From Roseomonas sp. (GTDB taxonomy: Bacteria; Pseudomonadota; Alphaproteobacteria; Acetobacterales; Acetobacteraceae): a DNA stretch of 64,000 nucleotides. Shown here in pieces: positions 39,514 to 50,465 of the stretch. The stretch lies in assembly GCA_020249265.1 (NCBI GenBank), contig JADCGA010000019.1, positions 156,081 through 220,080 on the forward strand, given 5' to 3'. Both the position numbers and the translations under genes were made by a program. Position 1 is the stretch's first letter. Each line of letters starts with the position of its first letter. Under the pieces are notes generated by a model that saw nothing but the letters and a program-made list of their open reading frames with translations, had not been told where the DNA came from and did not search any database.

Positions 39514-40224
39514 ATGATCGAACTCCGTTCCTTTGAAAGCCTGGGCAAGGCCAATCTTGGTTGGCTCAATGCCAATCACCATTTCTCCTTCGGGCATTAC
39601 CGCGATGCGCAGCGCATGAATTGGGGGCGGCTGCGCGTTTGGAATGATGATGAAATCGCGCCGGGCAAGGGGTTTGACCCGCATCCGCATCGCGATATGG
39701 AAATCATCACCTATGTCCGGCAGGGGGCGATCACCCATAAGGACAGCATGGGTAATGAAGGCCGCACCGAAGCCGGCGATGTGCAGGTGATGAGTGCCGG
39801 CACCGGCGTGGTGCATTCGGAATTCAATTTGGAACCTGGTGTCACCACGCTGTTTCAGATTTGGATCATGCCGGACCGCACCGGCCTGCCGCCTTCCTGG
39901 GGGGCGAAGCAATTCCCCAAGGAAAAGCGCGAGGCGGGGTTTGAGGTTTTGGCATCAGGCCGACTGGCCGATGCGTCATCGGGCGCGCTTGGCATCAATG
40001 TGGATGGCGCGGTGATGGCGGCCACACTCGCCAAGGGGCAAAGCCTGACGCAACCCTTGGCCGAAGGCCGCGCGGCCTATCTGGTGCTGGCGCGTGGTGC
40101 GGCGCAGGTGAATGGCGTGGAAGCGCGCGCCCGCGATGGTCTTGCCATCCGTGCAGAGCCCGCCATTACCATCACCGCCAGCGAAGATGCTGAATTGGTG
40201 ATGGTGGAAGTGGCGGATAGCTGA
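39514..40224 (+). CDS. pirin-family protein
   Basis: HHFSFGHYRDAQRMNWGRLRVWNDDEIAPGKGFDPHPHRDMEIITYVRQGAITHKDSMGNEG; bicupin pirin signature. Confidence 0.93.
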   Translation: MIELRSFESLGKANLGWLNANHHFSFGHYRDAQRMNWGRLRVWNDDEIAPGKGFDPHPHRDMEIITYVRQGAITHKDSMGNEGRTEAGDVQVMSAGTGVVHSEFNLEPGVTTLFQIWIMPDRTGLPPSWGAKQFPKEKREAGFEVLASGRLADASSGALGINVDGAVMAATLAKGQSLTQPLAEGRAAYLVLARGAAQVNGVEARARDGLAIRAEPAITITASEDAELVMVEVADS

Positions 40225-40230
40225 TCCGCA

Positions 40231-40488
40231 TTACCATTTCTTCCAGATCGGCCGATGTGAAAACATCGGCCGATGGTCGGAATGGCGATGGTGCCGATAA
40301 TGCCGCGGCGGTTCCCAGGCCCGGTAACTGTGGCGATAGTGCCGGTGGGCATGGCCGCCATAGGGCGCATAGCCATAGCCGCCATAACCATAGCCATAGG
40401 AAGGGCTGTAATGGCCACCGCTGGCCAGGCAACCGCCCAGCGTCAGCAATAACAGCAGCATGGAAAGCGGTAAGGTGATTAGACGCAT
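40231..40488 (-). CDS. Small His/Tyr/Gly-rich lipoprotein
   Basis: MRLITLPLSMLLLLLTLGGC lipobox followed by GHYSPSYGYGYGGYGYAPYGGHAHRHYRHSYR...HYRHHRHSDHRP. Confidence 0.6.
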   Translation of the reverse strand: MRLITLPLSMLLLLLTLGGCLASGGHYSPSYGYGYGGYGYAPYGGHAHRHYRHSYRAWEPPRHYRHHRHSDHRPMFSHRPIWKKW

Positions 40489-40587
40489 CTGACACCCCCT
40501 TTGATCCATCTGGGATCAAGGGAATGTCACCATGGCTCCATGTCCACCACTGGGCGGAATCAGGGCATTTTCAGGATGAGCGCCTGA

Positions 40588-41004
40588 TCAGCGCCGCAGT
40601 TCCACCGCACATTGCCGCTTGAAATCACGATCATCCAGCATCCAATCCTGGGTGCCGGTGAAGCGCGCCTGTCCATCCGCGCCAAGCTTGCCTTCATAGC
40701 GCGCGCGATAATGAAAGCCGCGCCCGGAAGCACCGCCTTGCAGCAATAGCGTGCCATCGGCGGCGACGCGGCCTTCTCCACGTTCCCAAGCACCCGTCCG
40801 CGCACCAGAGGCGGAGAGCACCGGGCGTTCATATTTCGCCACCGCGCCTTCCACCCGTATCGTGAATGGCGCGGCCAGCGGCGCTTGCGTGATGCCTTCC
40901 ACGGCATCACAAGTCAGCCTTCCTTGCCAAACGCCATTGAAGCCTTGCGCCGCCAGAGGGCTGGCAGCGCACAGCATCGCGGCAAGGAACAGAAAGCGGA
41001 TCAC
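40588..41004 (-). CDS. Hypothetical exported protein
   Basis: GTG start overlapping the ilvD stop (GTGA); signal peptide [20 protein letters not shown]. Confidence 0.6.
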   Translation of the reverse strand: MIRFLFLAAMLCAASPLAAQGFNGVWQGRLTCDAVEGITQAPLAAPFTIRVEGAVAKYERPVLSASGARTGAWERGEGRVAADGTLLLQGGASGRGFHYRARYEGKLGADGQARFTGTQDWMLDDRDFKRQCAVELRR

Positions 41005-42719
41005 TGATCCGCGTAGCAATGGGTCTCAGCCCCGCCACCCGGATGGGTCACGGCGCCCAAATAGGCAGGCCCCACGAGTTGCGCGTATTTCCAGAGCACG
41101 CCGGAATTGTAATCGGTCTCGCGCGGCTTCCATTCGGCGCGGCGCTTGGCCAATTCTTCATCCGACAGCGCCACATCAATGGTGCCCTTGCCGGCATCAA
41201 TGATGATCTTGTCGCCATCGCGCAGCAGCGCAATCGGCCCGCCCACCGCCGCTTCCGGCCCGACATGGCCGATGCAGAAGCCGCGTGTCGCACCCGAAAA
41301 ACGCCCATCGGTGATCAGCGCCACCTTATCCCCCATGCCCTGGCCATAAATCGCCGAGGTGGTGGAGAGCATCTCGCGCATGCCAGGCCCACCCTTCGGG
41401 CCTTCATAGCGCACGATGATCACATCGCCCGGCTTATAGGCGCGCATTTCCACGGCCTTGAAGGCATCTTCTTCGCAATCGAAGCAAAGTGCGGTGCCTT
41501 CGAAGCGTAGCTTTTCCATGCCGGCGATTTTTACAATGGCGCCCTCAGGGGCCAGATTGCCATGCAAGGAGACAACGCCGCCAATCGGGCTGATCGGATC
41601 AGAGCAGGGGCGCACCACATCCTGATCCTTCGGCACGATCACCTCGCGGTGATTTTCGGCAATGGTCTTGCCGGTGACGGTCATGCAATCGCCCTTCACA
41701 TAGCCGCCATCAATCAACGCCTTGATGATGATGGGCACGCCACCAATGCGATGCACATCGGCGGCCACATAACGCCCACCGGGCTTGAGGTCCGCGATAT
41801 GCGGGGTCTTGCGCATGATCTCCGCCACATCCTGCAACGTAAAGCGTATGCCGGCTTCATGCGCCATGGCGGGCAGATGGAGCGCGGCATTCGTCGAACC
41901 ACCCGTCGCGCCCACAATCGCCGCGGCGTTATGCAATGAATCCAGCGTCACGATATCGCGCGGGCGGATATTGCGGCGGATCAGTTCCACCACGGCGCGC
42001 CCCGATTCAATAGCCCAACGGTCGCGGTCTTCATCCGGCGCCGGGGCGCCAGCCGAAAACGGCAGCGCAAGCCCGATCATTTCCGAAACGCAGGCCATGG
42101 TATTGGCGGTGAATTGGCCGCCGCAAGCGCCCGCGCCGGGGCAGGCATGGCGTTCCAGCTCATCCAATTCCTCGTCAGACATGCCGCCCGCGGCATGCTT
42201 GCCCACCGCTTCAAACACATCCAGCACCGTCACGTCCTGGCCATGATGCTTGCCCGGCATGATGGACCCGCCATACATGAAGACAGACGGCACATTCAGC
42301 CGAATCATGGACATCATAACGCCTGGCAGGGATTTGTCGCAGCCGGCAATGCCGACCAGCGCATCATAGCAATGCCCGCGCATGGTCAGTTCAATGGAAT
42401 CCGCGATGGTATCGCGCGACGCGAGTGAGGATTTCATGGATTGATGGCCCATCGCGATGCCATCGGTCACGGTGATGGTAGTGAATTCGCGTGGTGTGGC
42501 GCCGGCTTCCTTCACGCCAATCTTGGCCGCCTGCGCCTGGCGCGACAGGGCGATATTGCAGGGTGCCGCTTCATTCCAGCAGGAAGCGACGCCGACCAAC
42601 GGCTGAGTGATTTCCTCAGTCGTCAGGCCCATCGCGTAGTAATAGGAACGATGCGGCGCACGTTCCGGCCCCATGGTGGTGTGCCGGCTCGGCAGCTTTG
42701 ACTTGTCCCATTTTGTCAT
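41001..42719 (-). CDS. ilvD: dihydroxy-acid dehydratase
   Basis: [21 protein letters not shown]...[28 protein letters not shown]...[17 protein letters not shown]. Confidence 0.97.
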   Translation of the reverse strand: MTKWDKSKLPSRHTTMGPERAPHRSYYYAMGLTTEEITQPLVGVASCWNEAAPCNIALSRQAQAAKIGVKEAGATPREFTTITVTDGIAMGHQSMKSSLASRDTIADSIELTMRGHCYDALVGIAGCDKSLPGVMMSMIRLNVPSVFMYGGSIMPGKHHGQDVTVLDVFEAVGKHAAGGMSDEELDELERHACPGAGACGGQFTANTMACVSEMIGLALPFSAGAPAPDEDRDRWAIESGRAVVELIRRNIRPRDIVTLDSLHNAAAIVGATGGSTNAALHLPAMAHEAGIRFTLQDVAEIMRKTPHIADLKPGGRYVAADVHRIGGVPIIIKALIDGGYVKGDCMTVTGKTIAENHREVIVPKDQDVVRPCSDPISPIGGVVSLHGNLAPEGAIVKIAGMEKLRFEGTALCFDCEEDAFKAVEMRAYKPGDVIIVRYEGPKGGPGMREMLSTTSAIYGQGMGDKVALITDGRFSGATRGFCIGHVGPEAAVGGPIALLRDGDKIIIDAGKGTIDVALSDEELAKRRAEWKPRETDYNSGVLWKYAQLVGPAYLGAVTHPGGGAETHCYADQ

Positions 42720-42753
42720 CGTGACTTTCCTCCTGAAACAATGGCTAATTCAC

Positions 42754-42942
42754 TTAGCCAATCGCGTATAAAAAACCTACACCGACCGCGAGCCCGATCA
42801 AGGCTGCGATGAATTGCGCCACTGCGCGGCTCAGCGGGGCACCACCCAAATTGAGCCGCGCCAAGCCATTCGTCAGCACCACCGTCACGCCCACAAAAAG
42901 CGTGATGGCGGCGAATAGGTTGAGCGTGCCCCCCTCGAACAC
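42754..42942 (-). CDS. Small membrane protein
   Basis: 62-aa ORF with two hydrophobic segments, adjacent to valS on the same strand. Confidence 0.5.
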   Translation of the reverse strand: MFEGGTLNLFAAITLFVGVTVVLTNGLARLNLGGAPLSRAVAQFIAALIGLAVGVGFLYAIG

Positions 42943-42945
42943 GCG

Positions 42946-45648
42946 CTAATCCGCAATCCGCGCCAAAGCCGCATCAAGCCGCGCGATTTCCGCCTGCCAA
43001 GCGGCCAGCCTTTCGCGGTTTTCTTCCACAATTTCGACTGGCGCGCGGGAGACGAAAGCCTCACTCCCAAGCTTGGCTTCAACCTTTTGCACTTCACCTT
43101 CGATGCGCGTGCGTTCCTTGGCAAGGCGGGCGCGTTCCGCGGCGAAGTCAATTACATCGGCCAAGGGCAGCATCAGCGTGGTTTCATCCAGCACGGCTTG
43201 GACAACGCCCTTGGGCGGTTCGCCGCTCAGGGCGCGGATTTCGCTCGCGCGGCCCATGCGATGAATGGCATCGGCCCAGCGTTCGGCGCGCGCCAGGCTC
43301 TCGGGCCGGGCGCCCGTCATCAGCAGTGGCACGGTGATGGAAGGGGCGACATTCATTTCCGACCGCACGGTGCGGATTTCGGAAATCAGCCGCACCACCC
43401 AATCCAATTCCGCGCGCGCCGCTGCGGCATCGGCAACCGGCATGGCTTCCGGCCAGGCGGTGCGGATCAGGCTGCCCTCAGTGCCATAGCCCATGCGGTG
43501 CCATAGCTCCTCAGTGATGAAGGGCATGACGGGGTGCAGCATGCGCAGGATCACGCCCAGCACATGCGCCGCTGTCGCCTTCACTTCGTCCATATCCGCC
43601 CCATCCGGGCCGTTCAGCACGGGCTTGGCGAATTCCAGGAACCAGTCGCAGAAATCATTCCAGGCGAAGCGATAACAGGCCTTGGCGTAATCATCGAAAC
43701 GGAAGCCTTCCAACGCGGCATTCGCCTCGGCCAGCGCCGTATTGGTTGTATCCAAAATCCAGCGCGACAGTGGAAGCTTGGCAGAGGCGGGATCGAACCC
43801 CGCCACCGGCGCAATGCCGTTCATTTCGCAGAACCGCGCCGCATTCCAGATTTTGGTCGCGAAGGACCGATAGCTTTCCACCCGCTGCCGGCCGAGCTTG
43901 ATATCGCGTCCCGGTGAGGCCAACGCACAAAGCGTGAAGCGCATCGCATCCGCGCCATAGGCGTCCAGCAATTCCAAAGGATCAATGCCGTTGCCGCGCG
44001 ATTTGGACATTTTCTGCCCCTTTTCATCGCGCACCAACCCATGGATGCAAATGGTCTTGAAGGGAACCCGCCCATCCATGAAATGAATACCCATCATCAT
44101 CATCCGGGCGACCCAGAAAAAGATGATATCCGATCCCGTGACCAAAACATCGCCGGGATAGTATTTCGCGAGTTCCGGTGTCTTTTCCGGCCAGCCAATG
44201 GTGGAAAAGGGCCAAAGCGCACTGGAAAACCAGGTATCCAACACATCCTCATCGCGCGTTAGCGCTACATCGCGCCCGAAATGCGCCCGCGCGGCAGCCA
44301 GCGCCTCGGCTTCAGTATGCGCGACGAAAACCTCACCATCCTGCGCATACCAGGCAGGGATTTGATGGCCCCACCAAAGCTGGCGGGAAATGCACCAGGG
44401 CTGGATATCGCGCATCCAGGCAAAGAAGGTGTTTTCGAATTGCTTGGGGGAAAACACGGTCTGGCCAGATTCCACCGCACGGATGGCGGGGGCAGCGAGC
44501 GTCTTGGCATCCACATACCATTGTATCGTCAGGCGCGGTTCAATCGGCACCGCTGAACGCTCACTATGCGGCACCATATGGGTATGGGGTTCGATCTTCT
44601 CGACCAGCTCCAATTCCTCAAGCCGTGCCACAATCGCCTTGCGCGCCGCGAAGCGATCCTGCCCCGTAAGCCCGCGCACAAATTCGTGATCGGCAATGCC
44701 ATCAGCGGCAGCGAAATGCGCGCTGATTTCTTCCAGCATCACACGCCCTTCGGCATCCAGCACGGATGGCATGGGCAGGTCATGGCGCCGCCCAACTTCA
44801 AAATCATTGAAGTCATGCGCCGGCGTAATCTTGACAGCGCCGGAGCCCTTTTCGGGATCGGAATACTCATCCGCCACCACGGGAATGGTGCGGCCCAAAA
44901 GCGGCAGGATCACGCGCTTGCCGATCAAATCCTTGAAGCGCGCATCTTCGGGATGCACCGCAACAGCGGTATCGCCCAGCATGGTCTCTGGCCGCGTTGT
45001 CGCCACCACCAGGAAGCGCCCCGGCGCGCCTTCCACTGGATAGCGCAGATGCCAGAGATTACCCTTCACTTCCTTGCTTTCGACTTCTAGATCGGAAATC
45101 GCGGTCTGAAACTTCGGGTCCCAATTCACCAGGCGTCGGTCGCGATAAATCAGGCCCTGGCGGTGCAGCGTCACGAACACTTCGCGAACTGCGGCTGAAA
45201 GCCCTTCATCCATCGTGAAGCGTTCACGCGGCCAATCGAGCGATGCACCAAGCCGGCGCAATTGCCGCGTAATGGTGCCGCCCGATTCTGCCTTCCATTC
45301 CCACACGCGCTTCAGAAAAGCCTCGCGCCCAATGCTGCGGCGGTCTGGTTGCTTTTGTTCCGCCAATAGGCGTTCCACCACCATTTGCGTCGCAATGCCG
45401 GCATGGTCCGTGCCGGGCTGCCACAGCGCATCGCGCCCCTGCATGCGCCGCCAGCGGATCAGCACATCCTGCAAGGTATTATCCAGCGCATGGCCGATAT
45501 GTAGGCTGCCCGTGACATTGGGCGGCGGAATCATGATGGTGAAGGGGCGGGCTGTGCTTTCCGGGCGGGCGGAAAAAGCGCCTGAAGCCTCCCAGCCTGC
45601 ATAGAGGCGGGGTTCAATCGCGGCGGGGTCGAAAACCTTGTCGAGCAT
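42946..45648 (-). CDS. valS: valyl-tRNA synthetase
   Basis: PPPNVTGSLHIGHALDNTLQDVLIRW...QKMSKSRGNGIDPLELLDAYGADAMRF... Confidence 0.98.
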   Translation of the reverse strand: MLDKVFDPAAIEPRLYAGWEASGAFSARPESTARPFTIMIPPPNVTGSLHIGHALDNTLQDVLIRWRRMQGRDALWQPGTDHAGIATQMVVERLLAEQKQPDRRSIGREAFLKRVWEWKAESGGTITRQLRRLGASLDWPRERFTMDEGLSAAVREVFVTLHRQGLIYRDRRLVNWDPKFQTAISDLEVESKEVKGNLWHLRYPVEGAPGRFLVVATTRPETMLGDTAVAVHPEDARFKDLIGKRVILPLLGRTIPVVADEYSDPEKGSGAVKITPAHDFNDFEVGRRHDLPMPSVLDAEGRVMLEEISAHFAAADGIADHEFVRGLTGQDRFAARKAIVARLEELELVEKIEPHTHMVPHSERSAVPIEPRLTIQWYVDAKTLAAPAIRAVESGQTVFSPKQFENTFFAWMRDIQPWCISRQLWWGHQIPAWYAQDGEVFVAHTEAEALAAARAHFGRDVALTRDEDVLDTWFSSALWPFSTIGWPEKTPELAKYYPGDVLVTGSDIIFFWVARMMMMGIHFMDGRVPFKTICIHGLVRDEKGQKMSKSRGNGIDPLELLDAYGADAMRFTLCALASPGRDIKLGRQRVESYRSFATKIWNAARFCEMNGIAPVAGFDPASAKLPLSRWILDTTNTALAEANAALEGFRFDDYAKACYRFAWNDFCDWFLEFAKPVLNGPDGADMDEVKATAAHVLGVILRMLHPVMPFITEELWHRMGYGTEGSLIRTAWPEAMPVADAAAARAELDWVVRLISEIRTVRSEMNVAPSITVPLLMTGARPESLARAERWADAIHRMGRASEIRALSGEPPKGVVQAVLDETTLMLPLADVIDFAAERARLAKERTRIEGEVQKVEAKLGSEAFVSRAPVEIVEENRERLAAWQAEIARLDAALARIAD

Positions 45649-45821
45649 GGCGCCTCCCTTCCCCGCCCCAGGGCGTTACGTCAAGGGCAGGGCGCATGGA
45701 GTGGGGCATCACGCGCTGAAAACCTTTTGGGTTTGGGATTCGGCGTCTTTTTTGGCGACCAAATGGCGTTGAGGGTCGGGTTCGGCGGCGGGATGAGGAG
45801 CGCCCGTGAAGGCGCCAATCC

Positions 45822-46382
45822 TCAAGGCAAGGCGCGGTTGACGACCCGTTCGATTTCCGCGCGCACCAGACGCTCTACCAAGGGCGGCAAATGGGCATCC
45901 AGCCAATCCTTGAGGATGGGGCGGATTTCTTCGCGCACCACATCTTCAATGCTCGGCCCGCCGCGATAGACCTGAGCCCCCCGCTCGGAGCTCACGGCGC
46001 GCAGCAATGACCCAACCGAGGCTGCGGCTGCGGCTGCGGCGGCCGGGGTAACAAGGCTTGAGGCATCATCCATGCCCATGCGTGGGGGTGATGCGGCCCG
46101 GGTCGGCGGCGTCACGAGCATATCCTGGGTCAATTCAATCGGCTCCGGTCCGGACCGCGCAGCGAGTGGCGCTGGCGCCATCGGCGGGGGTGCCAAGTTG
46201 GGCGCAGCCGTCCTGGGTGGCGGTGGCGCCTCGGTTGCTGGCGCTTCCTGCGCAGCACCACCTGCCCCCTCTGTCGCCTGGCCCGCCGCCTCATCCTCAT
46301 TCAGGATGCGCCGAATGGACGCCAGGATATCATCCATGGATTGATCCTGTCCCCCGGCGGGGGGCGGGGCAGTACTGCTCAT
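45822..46382 (-). CDS. PopZ-like (DUF2497) polar organizing protein
   Basis: SMDDILASIRRILNEDE N-terminus, P/A-rich middle, C-terminal EDVVREEIRPILKDWLDAHLPPLVERLVRAEIERVVNRA. Confidence 0.88.
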   Translation of the reverse strand: MSSTAPPPAGGQDQSMDDILASIRRILNEDEAAGQATEGAGGAAQEAPATEAPPPPRTAAPNLAPPPMAPAPLAARSGPEPIELTQDMLVTPPTRAASPPRMGMDDASSLVTPAAAAAAAASVGSLLRAVSSERGAQVYRGGPSIEDVVREEIRPILKDWLDAHLPPLVERLVRAEIERVVNRALP

Positions 46383-47833
46383 GGTCTTCCTCTCGCAGGC
46401 GCCTGGGGCGCCGTGGCGGTAGTGGCAGCGGCAGGACGCGCCGCGACATCACTATAGTCCCCAGTTCCAACCCAAAGGTTACGAACCGCCTGGTGATAGG
46501 CTTTCGGGTCGTAAAGCTGAACGGGCAGGCCGAGGTCTTGCGCAGTAAGCCGGCCAATGGTGGCCGTCAATGAATAGGAAGCATTGACCAGGGTGGCCAG
46601 GGCCTGCACCAGGCTGACACGGGCATTCAGCAATTCCTGTTCGGCATTCAGCACATCAAGGGTTGTGCGGCTGCCGACAACCGCTTCCCGCTGCACACCA
46701 TCAAGCGCGATTTCCTGGGCGCGGATCTGGGCGCGCACGCTTTCCACCTGGGCGCGGGCAGTGCGCAGCGTTTCCCAGGCTTGCGCCGCCTGCTGGCCGG
46801 CAAGCCTGCGTGCATCTTCCACCAATTGCCGCTGCTGCTGCGCCTGCTGGCGCGCCTGCCGCACCGCGGCGTGTTCGGCACCGCCCTGATAAAGCGGCAC
46901 GGAGAGATTGGCGGTGACTTGAGAGCCCGTTTGTCTTGTACCACGCGTTGTATTGTTATCCAGCCTGAAGGTCTGGCCCTGTACACCGATGGTCGGCAGC
47001 AAGACGCCGAATTGCAGATCAATATTCTCGATCGCCGCGGCTTCATCGAACATGGCGGCGATGACGGTCGGGTTATTGGTGCCGGCCTTTTGCACCGCTT
47101 CCTGGGCGGAACGTACCGGCGGGATAAGCGGCTGCGGCGGAGAAACCCGGTTGGGGGCCATGCCGATCAGGCGCTGGAATACTGCGCGGGACGATTCCCG
47201 ATTGCCATCTGCCTGTTCCAAAGCGGCCCGGGCACCAGCCAGGCGCGATTCCGCCTGCGCGACATCTGTGCGGGTAATTTCACCGACACGGAAGCGTTCA
47301 TTGGTGGCCTGCAACTGCCGCGAGAGGACCTGAACATTGTTCGTGTTGAGGCGCACGACTTCGGTATCGCGGATGACCGCAACATAAGACGCCACGGAAT
47401 CCAGCAATACCTGCTGTTCGGTCGCAATCAGGCGCGAACGCTGGGCGTAGATTTGGTTCTCCGCCCGCCTGGTGCCGGCCACGGTGCGGCCACCGCGATA
47501 GATCGGTTGGGTTACCGCGCCGGTGAGGTTTCCAGTGCTGCGATCAATATCCGTAAAGCGCGAATAGGGGCCTGTTGCGCTATCCACCCGCGATCGCGCC
47601 GTAGCATCCGTATAGCCCCCAGCGGCTGAGAAGGTGACACTGGGCCGCCAGCCAGCCAGGGCCTGGGGTAGATTTTCATCAACCGCGCGAAGCTGCGCCC
47701 GGGCAGCAAGCAATGCCGGGTTATTCGCATAAGCGGCGGCCAGGGCTTCTTGCAGGCTTTGAGCGCCCGCCGGGGCCAAGGGCGTTAGCGCCAGGGCCGC
47801 AGACAGAAACAGCGATGCACGAAAACTTCCCAT
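46379..47833 (-). CDS. TolC-family outer membrane efflux protein
   Basis: Signal peptide, SLQEALAAAYANNPALLAARAQLRAVDE..., repeated coiled-coil/OEP pattern. Confidence 0.92.
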   Translation of the reverse strand: MGSFRASLFLSAALALTPLAPAGAQSLQEALAAAYANNPALLAARAQLRAVDENLPQALAGWRPSVTFSAAGGYTDATARSRVDSATGPYSRFTDIDRSTGNLTGAVTQPIYRGGRTVAGTRRAENQIYAQRSRLIATEQQVLLDSVASYVAVIRDTEVVRLNTNNVQVLSRQLQATNERFRVGEITRTDVAQAESRLAGARAALEQADGNRESSRAVFQRLIGMAPNRVSPPQPLIPPVRSAQEAVQKAGTNNPTVIAAMFDEAAAIENIDLQFGVLLPTIGVQGQTFRLDNNTTRGTRQTGSQVTANLSVPLYQGGAEHAAVRQARQQAQQQRQLVEDARRLAGQQAAQAWETLRTARAQVESVRAQIRAQEIALDGVQREAVVGSRTTLDVLNAEQELLNARVSLVQALATLVNASYSLTATIGRLTAQDLGLPVQLYDPKAYHQAVRNLWVGTGDYSDVAARPAAATTATAPQAPARGRP

Positions 47834-47968
47834 CAAGTGCAACCCCCAAGCCCCGGGCTAGTCTTCAAGGTAACCCCCATCCGGGTTCCCCAATTTGGAG
47901 CCGCTCAAAGGCTATAGCATGCGCGGGCGGTTGCGCCAGCCCAAGAATGAAAACAATCATAATTCGCC

Positions 47969-48634
47969 TTAGAAAGCGAAGCTCGGATTGGGGAGAAAAG
48001 CAGACAGAGACGCCGCATGCGCCTCAAACGCCACGCGCGGCGTGAAGCTGCCGCCAATATGGCGCACCAAAGTGGCCCGTGCCGGCGGCCCGCCCGTGGT
48101 GACCAGCGTCACCAGGCGCCCGCCTTCTGCCAGCAGGGTCTCAATCGGGCGGGGAATGGCCGGCACGCCACCTTCAATCACAATCACATCAAAGGGGCCG
48201 AGCCCGGCAGGCGGATGGGCCGGGTCTTCCTGCATGAGCCGGATAGAGGTTTTCGGCAGGCAGCGCGCCAAGCCGGCCTGCGCCAAGGCAAGCAAGGCGG
48301 GATCATATTCAAGCGCGGTGACATTGGCGCCCATCGCGGCAAGCACCGCCGCCCCGTAACCGCAGCCCGCGCCAAGCACCAGGGTGCGATCCCCACGGCG
48401 CAGCTCGGCAAGCTGAAACAGCCGCGCCATGACCATGGGCTGCAGCAGGAAACGCCCGCCCGGCAGCGGTACATCCGCATCCGCATAGGCGCGCGGGGCG
48501 AGATCGGCCGGCAGAAAGGCTTCCCTGGGCAAATCGCCAAAGGCCGAAAGGATGCGCGGATCCTGCACCTGATTCGGCCGCAACTGCCCATCCACCATGA
48601 ATTGTCTGGCGCGCGCGAAATCCATATTGCCCAT
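47969..48634 (-). CDS. protein-L-isoaspartate O-methyltransferase-like
   Basis: MDFARARQFMVDGQLRPNQVQDPRILSAFGDLPREAFLP...LVLGAGCGYGAAVLAAMGANVTALEYDP. Confidence 0.88.
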   Translation of the reverse strand: MGNMDFARARQFMVDGQLRPNQVQDPRILSAFGDLPREAFLPADLAPRAYADADVPLPGGRFLLQPMVMARLFQLAELRRGDRTLVLGAGCGYGAAVLAAMGANVTALEYDPALLALAQAGLARCLPKTSIRLMQEDPAHPPAGLGPFDVIVIEGGVPAIPRPIETLLAEGGRLVTLVTTGGPPARATLVRHIGGSFTPRVAFEAHAASLSAFLPNPSFAF

Positions 48635-48732
48635 CCTTCAAGCCTTGTTGAACACCTTATAAGTCCTCAGGCGCCGCCCCGCCAAGGAGGCGCTTGACCC
48701 GAAACGGGCGCGGCCCGATAGAGACACCTCGG

Positions 48733-48806
48733 GGTCCGGTGGCCGAGTGGTCAGGCAAGGGTCTGCAAAACCCTCTACAGCGGTTCGATTCCGCTCCGGA
48801 CCTCCA
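48733..48806 (+). tRNA. tRNA-Cys (anticodon GCA)
   Basis: ggtccgg...ccggacc acceptor, anticodon loop ctgcaaa, ggttcgattcc T-arm, encoded CCA. Confidence 0.95.
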
Positions 48807-48878
48807 AAGCGCGCTTAAGCGAAGCCTCAGGGCTTTGACATGAGGCGCGGCGCTGCTATTAGGCGCGCCGGCTCCTGA

Positions 48879-48954
48879 TCCCCGATAGCTCAGCTGGTAG
48901 AGCGCGGGACTGTTAATCCCTAGGTCGTTGGTTCGAGTCCAACTCGGGGAGCCA
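48879..48954 (+). tRNA. tRNA-Asn (anticodon GTT)
   Basis: tccccga...tcgggga acceptor, anticodon loop ctgttaa, ggttcgagtcc T-arm, encoded CCA. Confidence 0.96.
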
Positions 48955-48978
48955 GAGTGCCTTTCAAGGCATGTCACC

Positions 48979-49003
48979 CAAGGGCGCGCGGCGCCTTTTT
49001 TCT
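48979..49003 (+). terminator. Likely terminator after tRNA-Asn
   Basis: aagggcgcgcggcgccttttttc hairpin plus T-run. Confidence 0.65.
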
Positions 49004-49142
49004 TGCCTAAACCCCCGAAAAAAATCATGCAAAGATCGTTCGAGGGCTGAATTGTGCCCGAAGCTGATCAGAAACCATCGTGTTTCATAAGCCCCTGAAC
49101 GGAAAAGCGCACGGCCCGCCCGACCTCCGCGCGATCAATCCA

Positions 49143-50465
49143 TCAATCCGCCAGTATCCATAATAACCACAGCGAAAGGCTCGGGAATACCACCACCAGC
49201 CCAAGACGCAGCACATCCGCCGCCACGAAAGGCGCCACGGCACGGTAGGTGGCGAAGATCGGCACATCCCGCGCAATGGCATTCACCACAAAGACATTCA
49301 GCCCAATCGGCGGTGCCGTCAGGCCGATGCCGCAGACAATCAGCACCAGAATGCCGAACCATACCGCCACATCATCCGGCGCCATGCCGAAATCAAGCGC
49401 GGTAATGATGGGGAAAAATACCGGCAGGGTCAGCAGAATCATCGCCAATTCATCCATCACCGCGCCAAGCAGGATGTAGAAAGCGAGTAGCATGACCAGC
49501 ACCGCATGCGGGGGCAGGCCAAGCCCAGCAATGGTTTGTGCGGCTTGCATCGGCAATTGCGAAAAGGCGAGGAAGGCGTTGAATACCTCGGCGCCCAGCA
49601 GGATCATAAAAATCATCGCCGTGGTTTCGGCGGTGCGGATCAATGCCGTGCCGAATTCCTTGAAGCCGATGCTGCGCCGCGCCAACCCAACCAGAAGCAT
49701 GGCGGTGGCGCCCACAGCCGCGCCTTCGGTCGGTGTGAAAATGCCGCCATAAATGCCGCCCAGCATGACAATCGTGACCAGCGCCGCCGGCCATGCCCCC
49801 GCCAGCGCGCGCCAACGTTCCGCCATGGGGAGTTTTTCACTCGGTGGTGCCAAGCCGGGGTTGCGCCTAACCATGTAAGCGATAACGCAAAGATAGAAGG
49901 CGGCGGCGAGAAAGCCCGGAATCAGCGCGGCCTGAAACAGCTTGACGATATTCTGTTCGGTCGAAATCGCATATACCACCAGGATCACGGAAGGCGGTAT
50001 TAGAATGCCAAGTGTGCCGCCCACGGCAATGGTGCCGGTCGCAAAGCCAAGATCATAACCATAGCGGCGAAATTCCGGCAGCGCCGTGCGGCCAAAAGTT
50101 GCCGTTGTGGCAACGGAAGAACCGCAAATGGCACCAAAGGCCGTGCAGGCGCCAATCGTGCTGGAAGCAAGCCCACCGCGGCGATGCCCGATCCAGGCGC
50201 GGGCGGCACGAAACAAATCGGTCGAAAGCCCGGAAACCTCGGCCAGCGCACCCATCAGAATGAACAGCGGAATGACCGAAAGCGTGTAATTGGCAAAGTT
50301 ATGAAAAGGCGTGGTTTTGATGTAGGACAGGAACGCTTGCAGGCTGGTCAGATGAATATAGCCAAGCGCGCCCACCACCAGCATGGCAAGCCCCACCGGC
50401 ATGCGGAGCGCAATCAACCCCAGCATCGCGACGAAGCCAAGAATGGCAATTTCCATCCCGCTCAT
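49143..50465 (-). CDS. TRAP transporter large permease (DctM-like)
   Basis: MSGMEIAILGFVAMLGLIALRMPVGLAMLVVGALGY...GTLGILIPPSVILVVYA. Confidence 0.93.
   Translation of the reverse strand: MSGMEIAILGFVAMLGLIALRMPVGLAMLVVGALGYIHLTSLQAFLSYIKTTPFHNFANYTLSVIPLFILMGALAEVSGLSTDLFRAARAWIGHRRGGLASSTIGACTAFGAICGSSVATTATFGRTALPEFRRYGYDLGFATGTIAVGGTLGILIPPSVILVVYAISTEQNIVKLFQAALIPGFLAAAFYLCVIAYMVRRNPGLAPPSEKLPMAERWRALAGAWPAALVTIVMLGGIYGGIFTPTEGAAVGATAMLLVGLARRSIGFKEFGTALIRTAETTAMIFMILLGAEVFNAFLAFSQLPMQAAQTIAGLGLPPHAVLVMLLAFYILLGAVMDELAMILLTLPVFFPIITALDFGMAPDDVAVWFGILVLIVCGIGLTAPPIGLNVFVVNAIARDVPIFATYRAVAPFVAADVLRLGLVVVFPSLSLWLLWILAD

Noticed and set aside
48733-48954. tRNA-Cys/tRNA-Asn pair as an integration site
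   Set aside because: No integrase, att-like partial tRNA repeat or island found next to it in this window.
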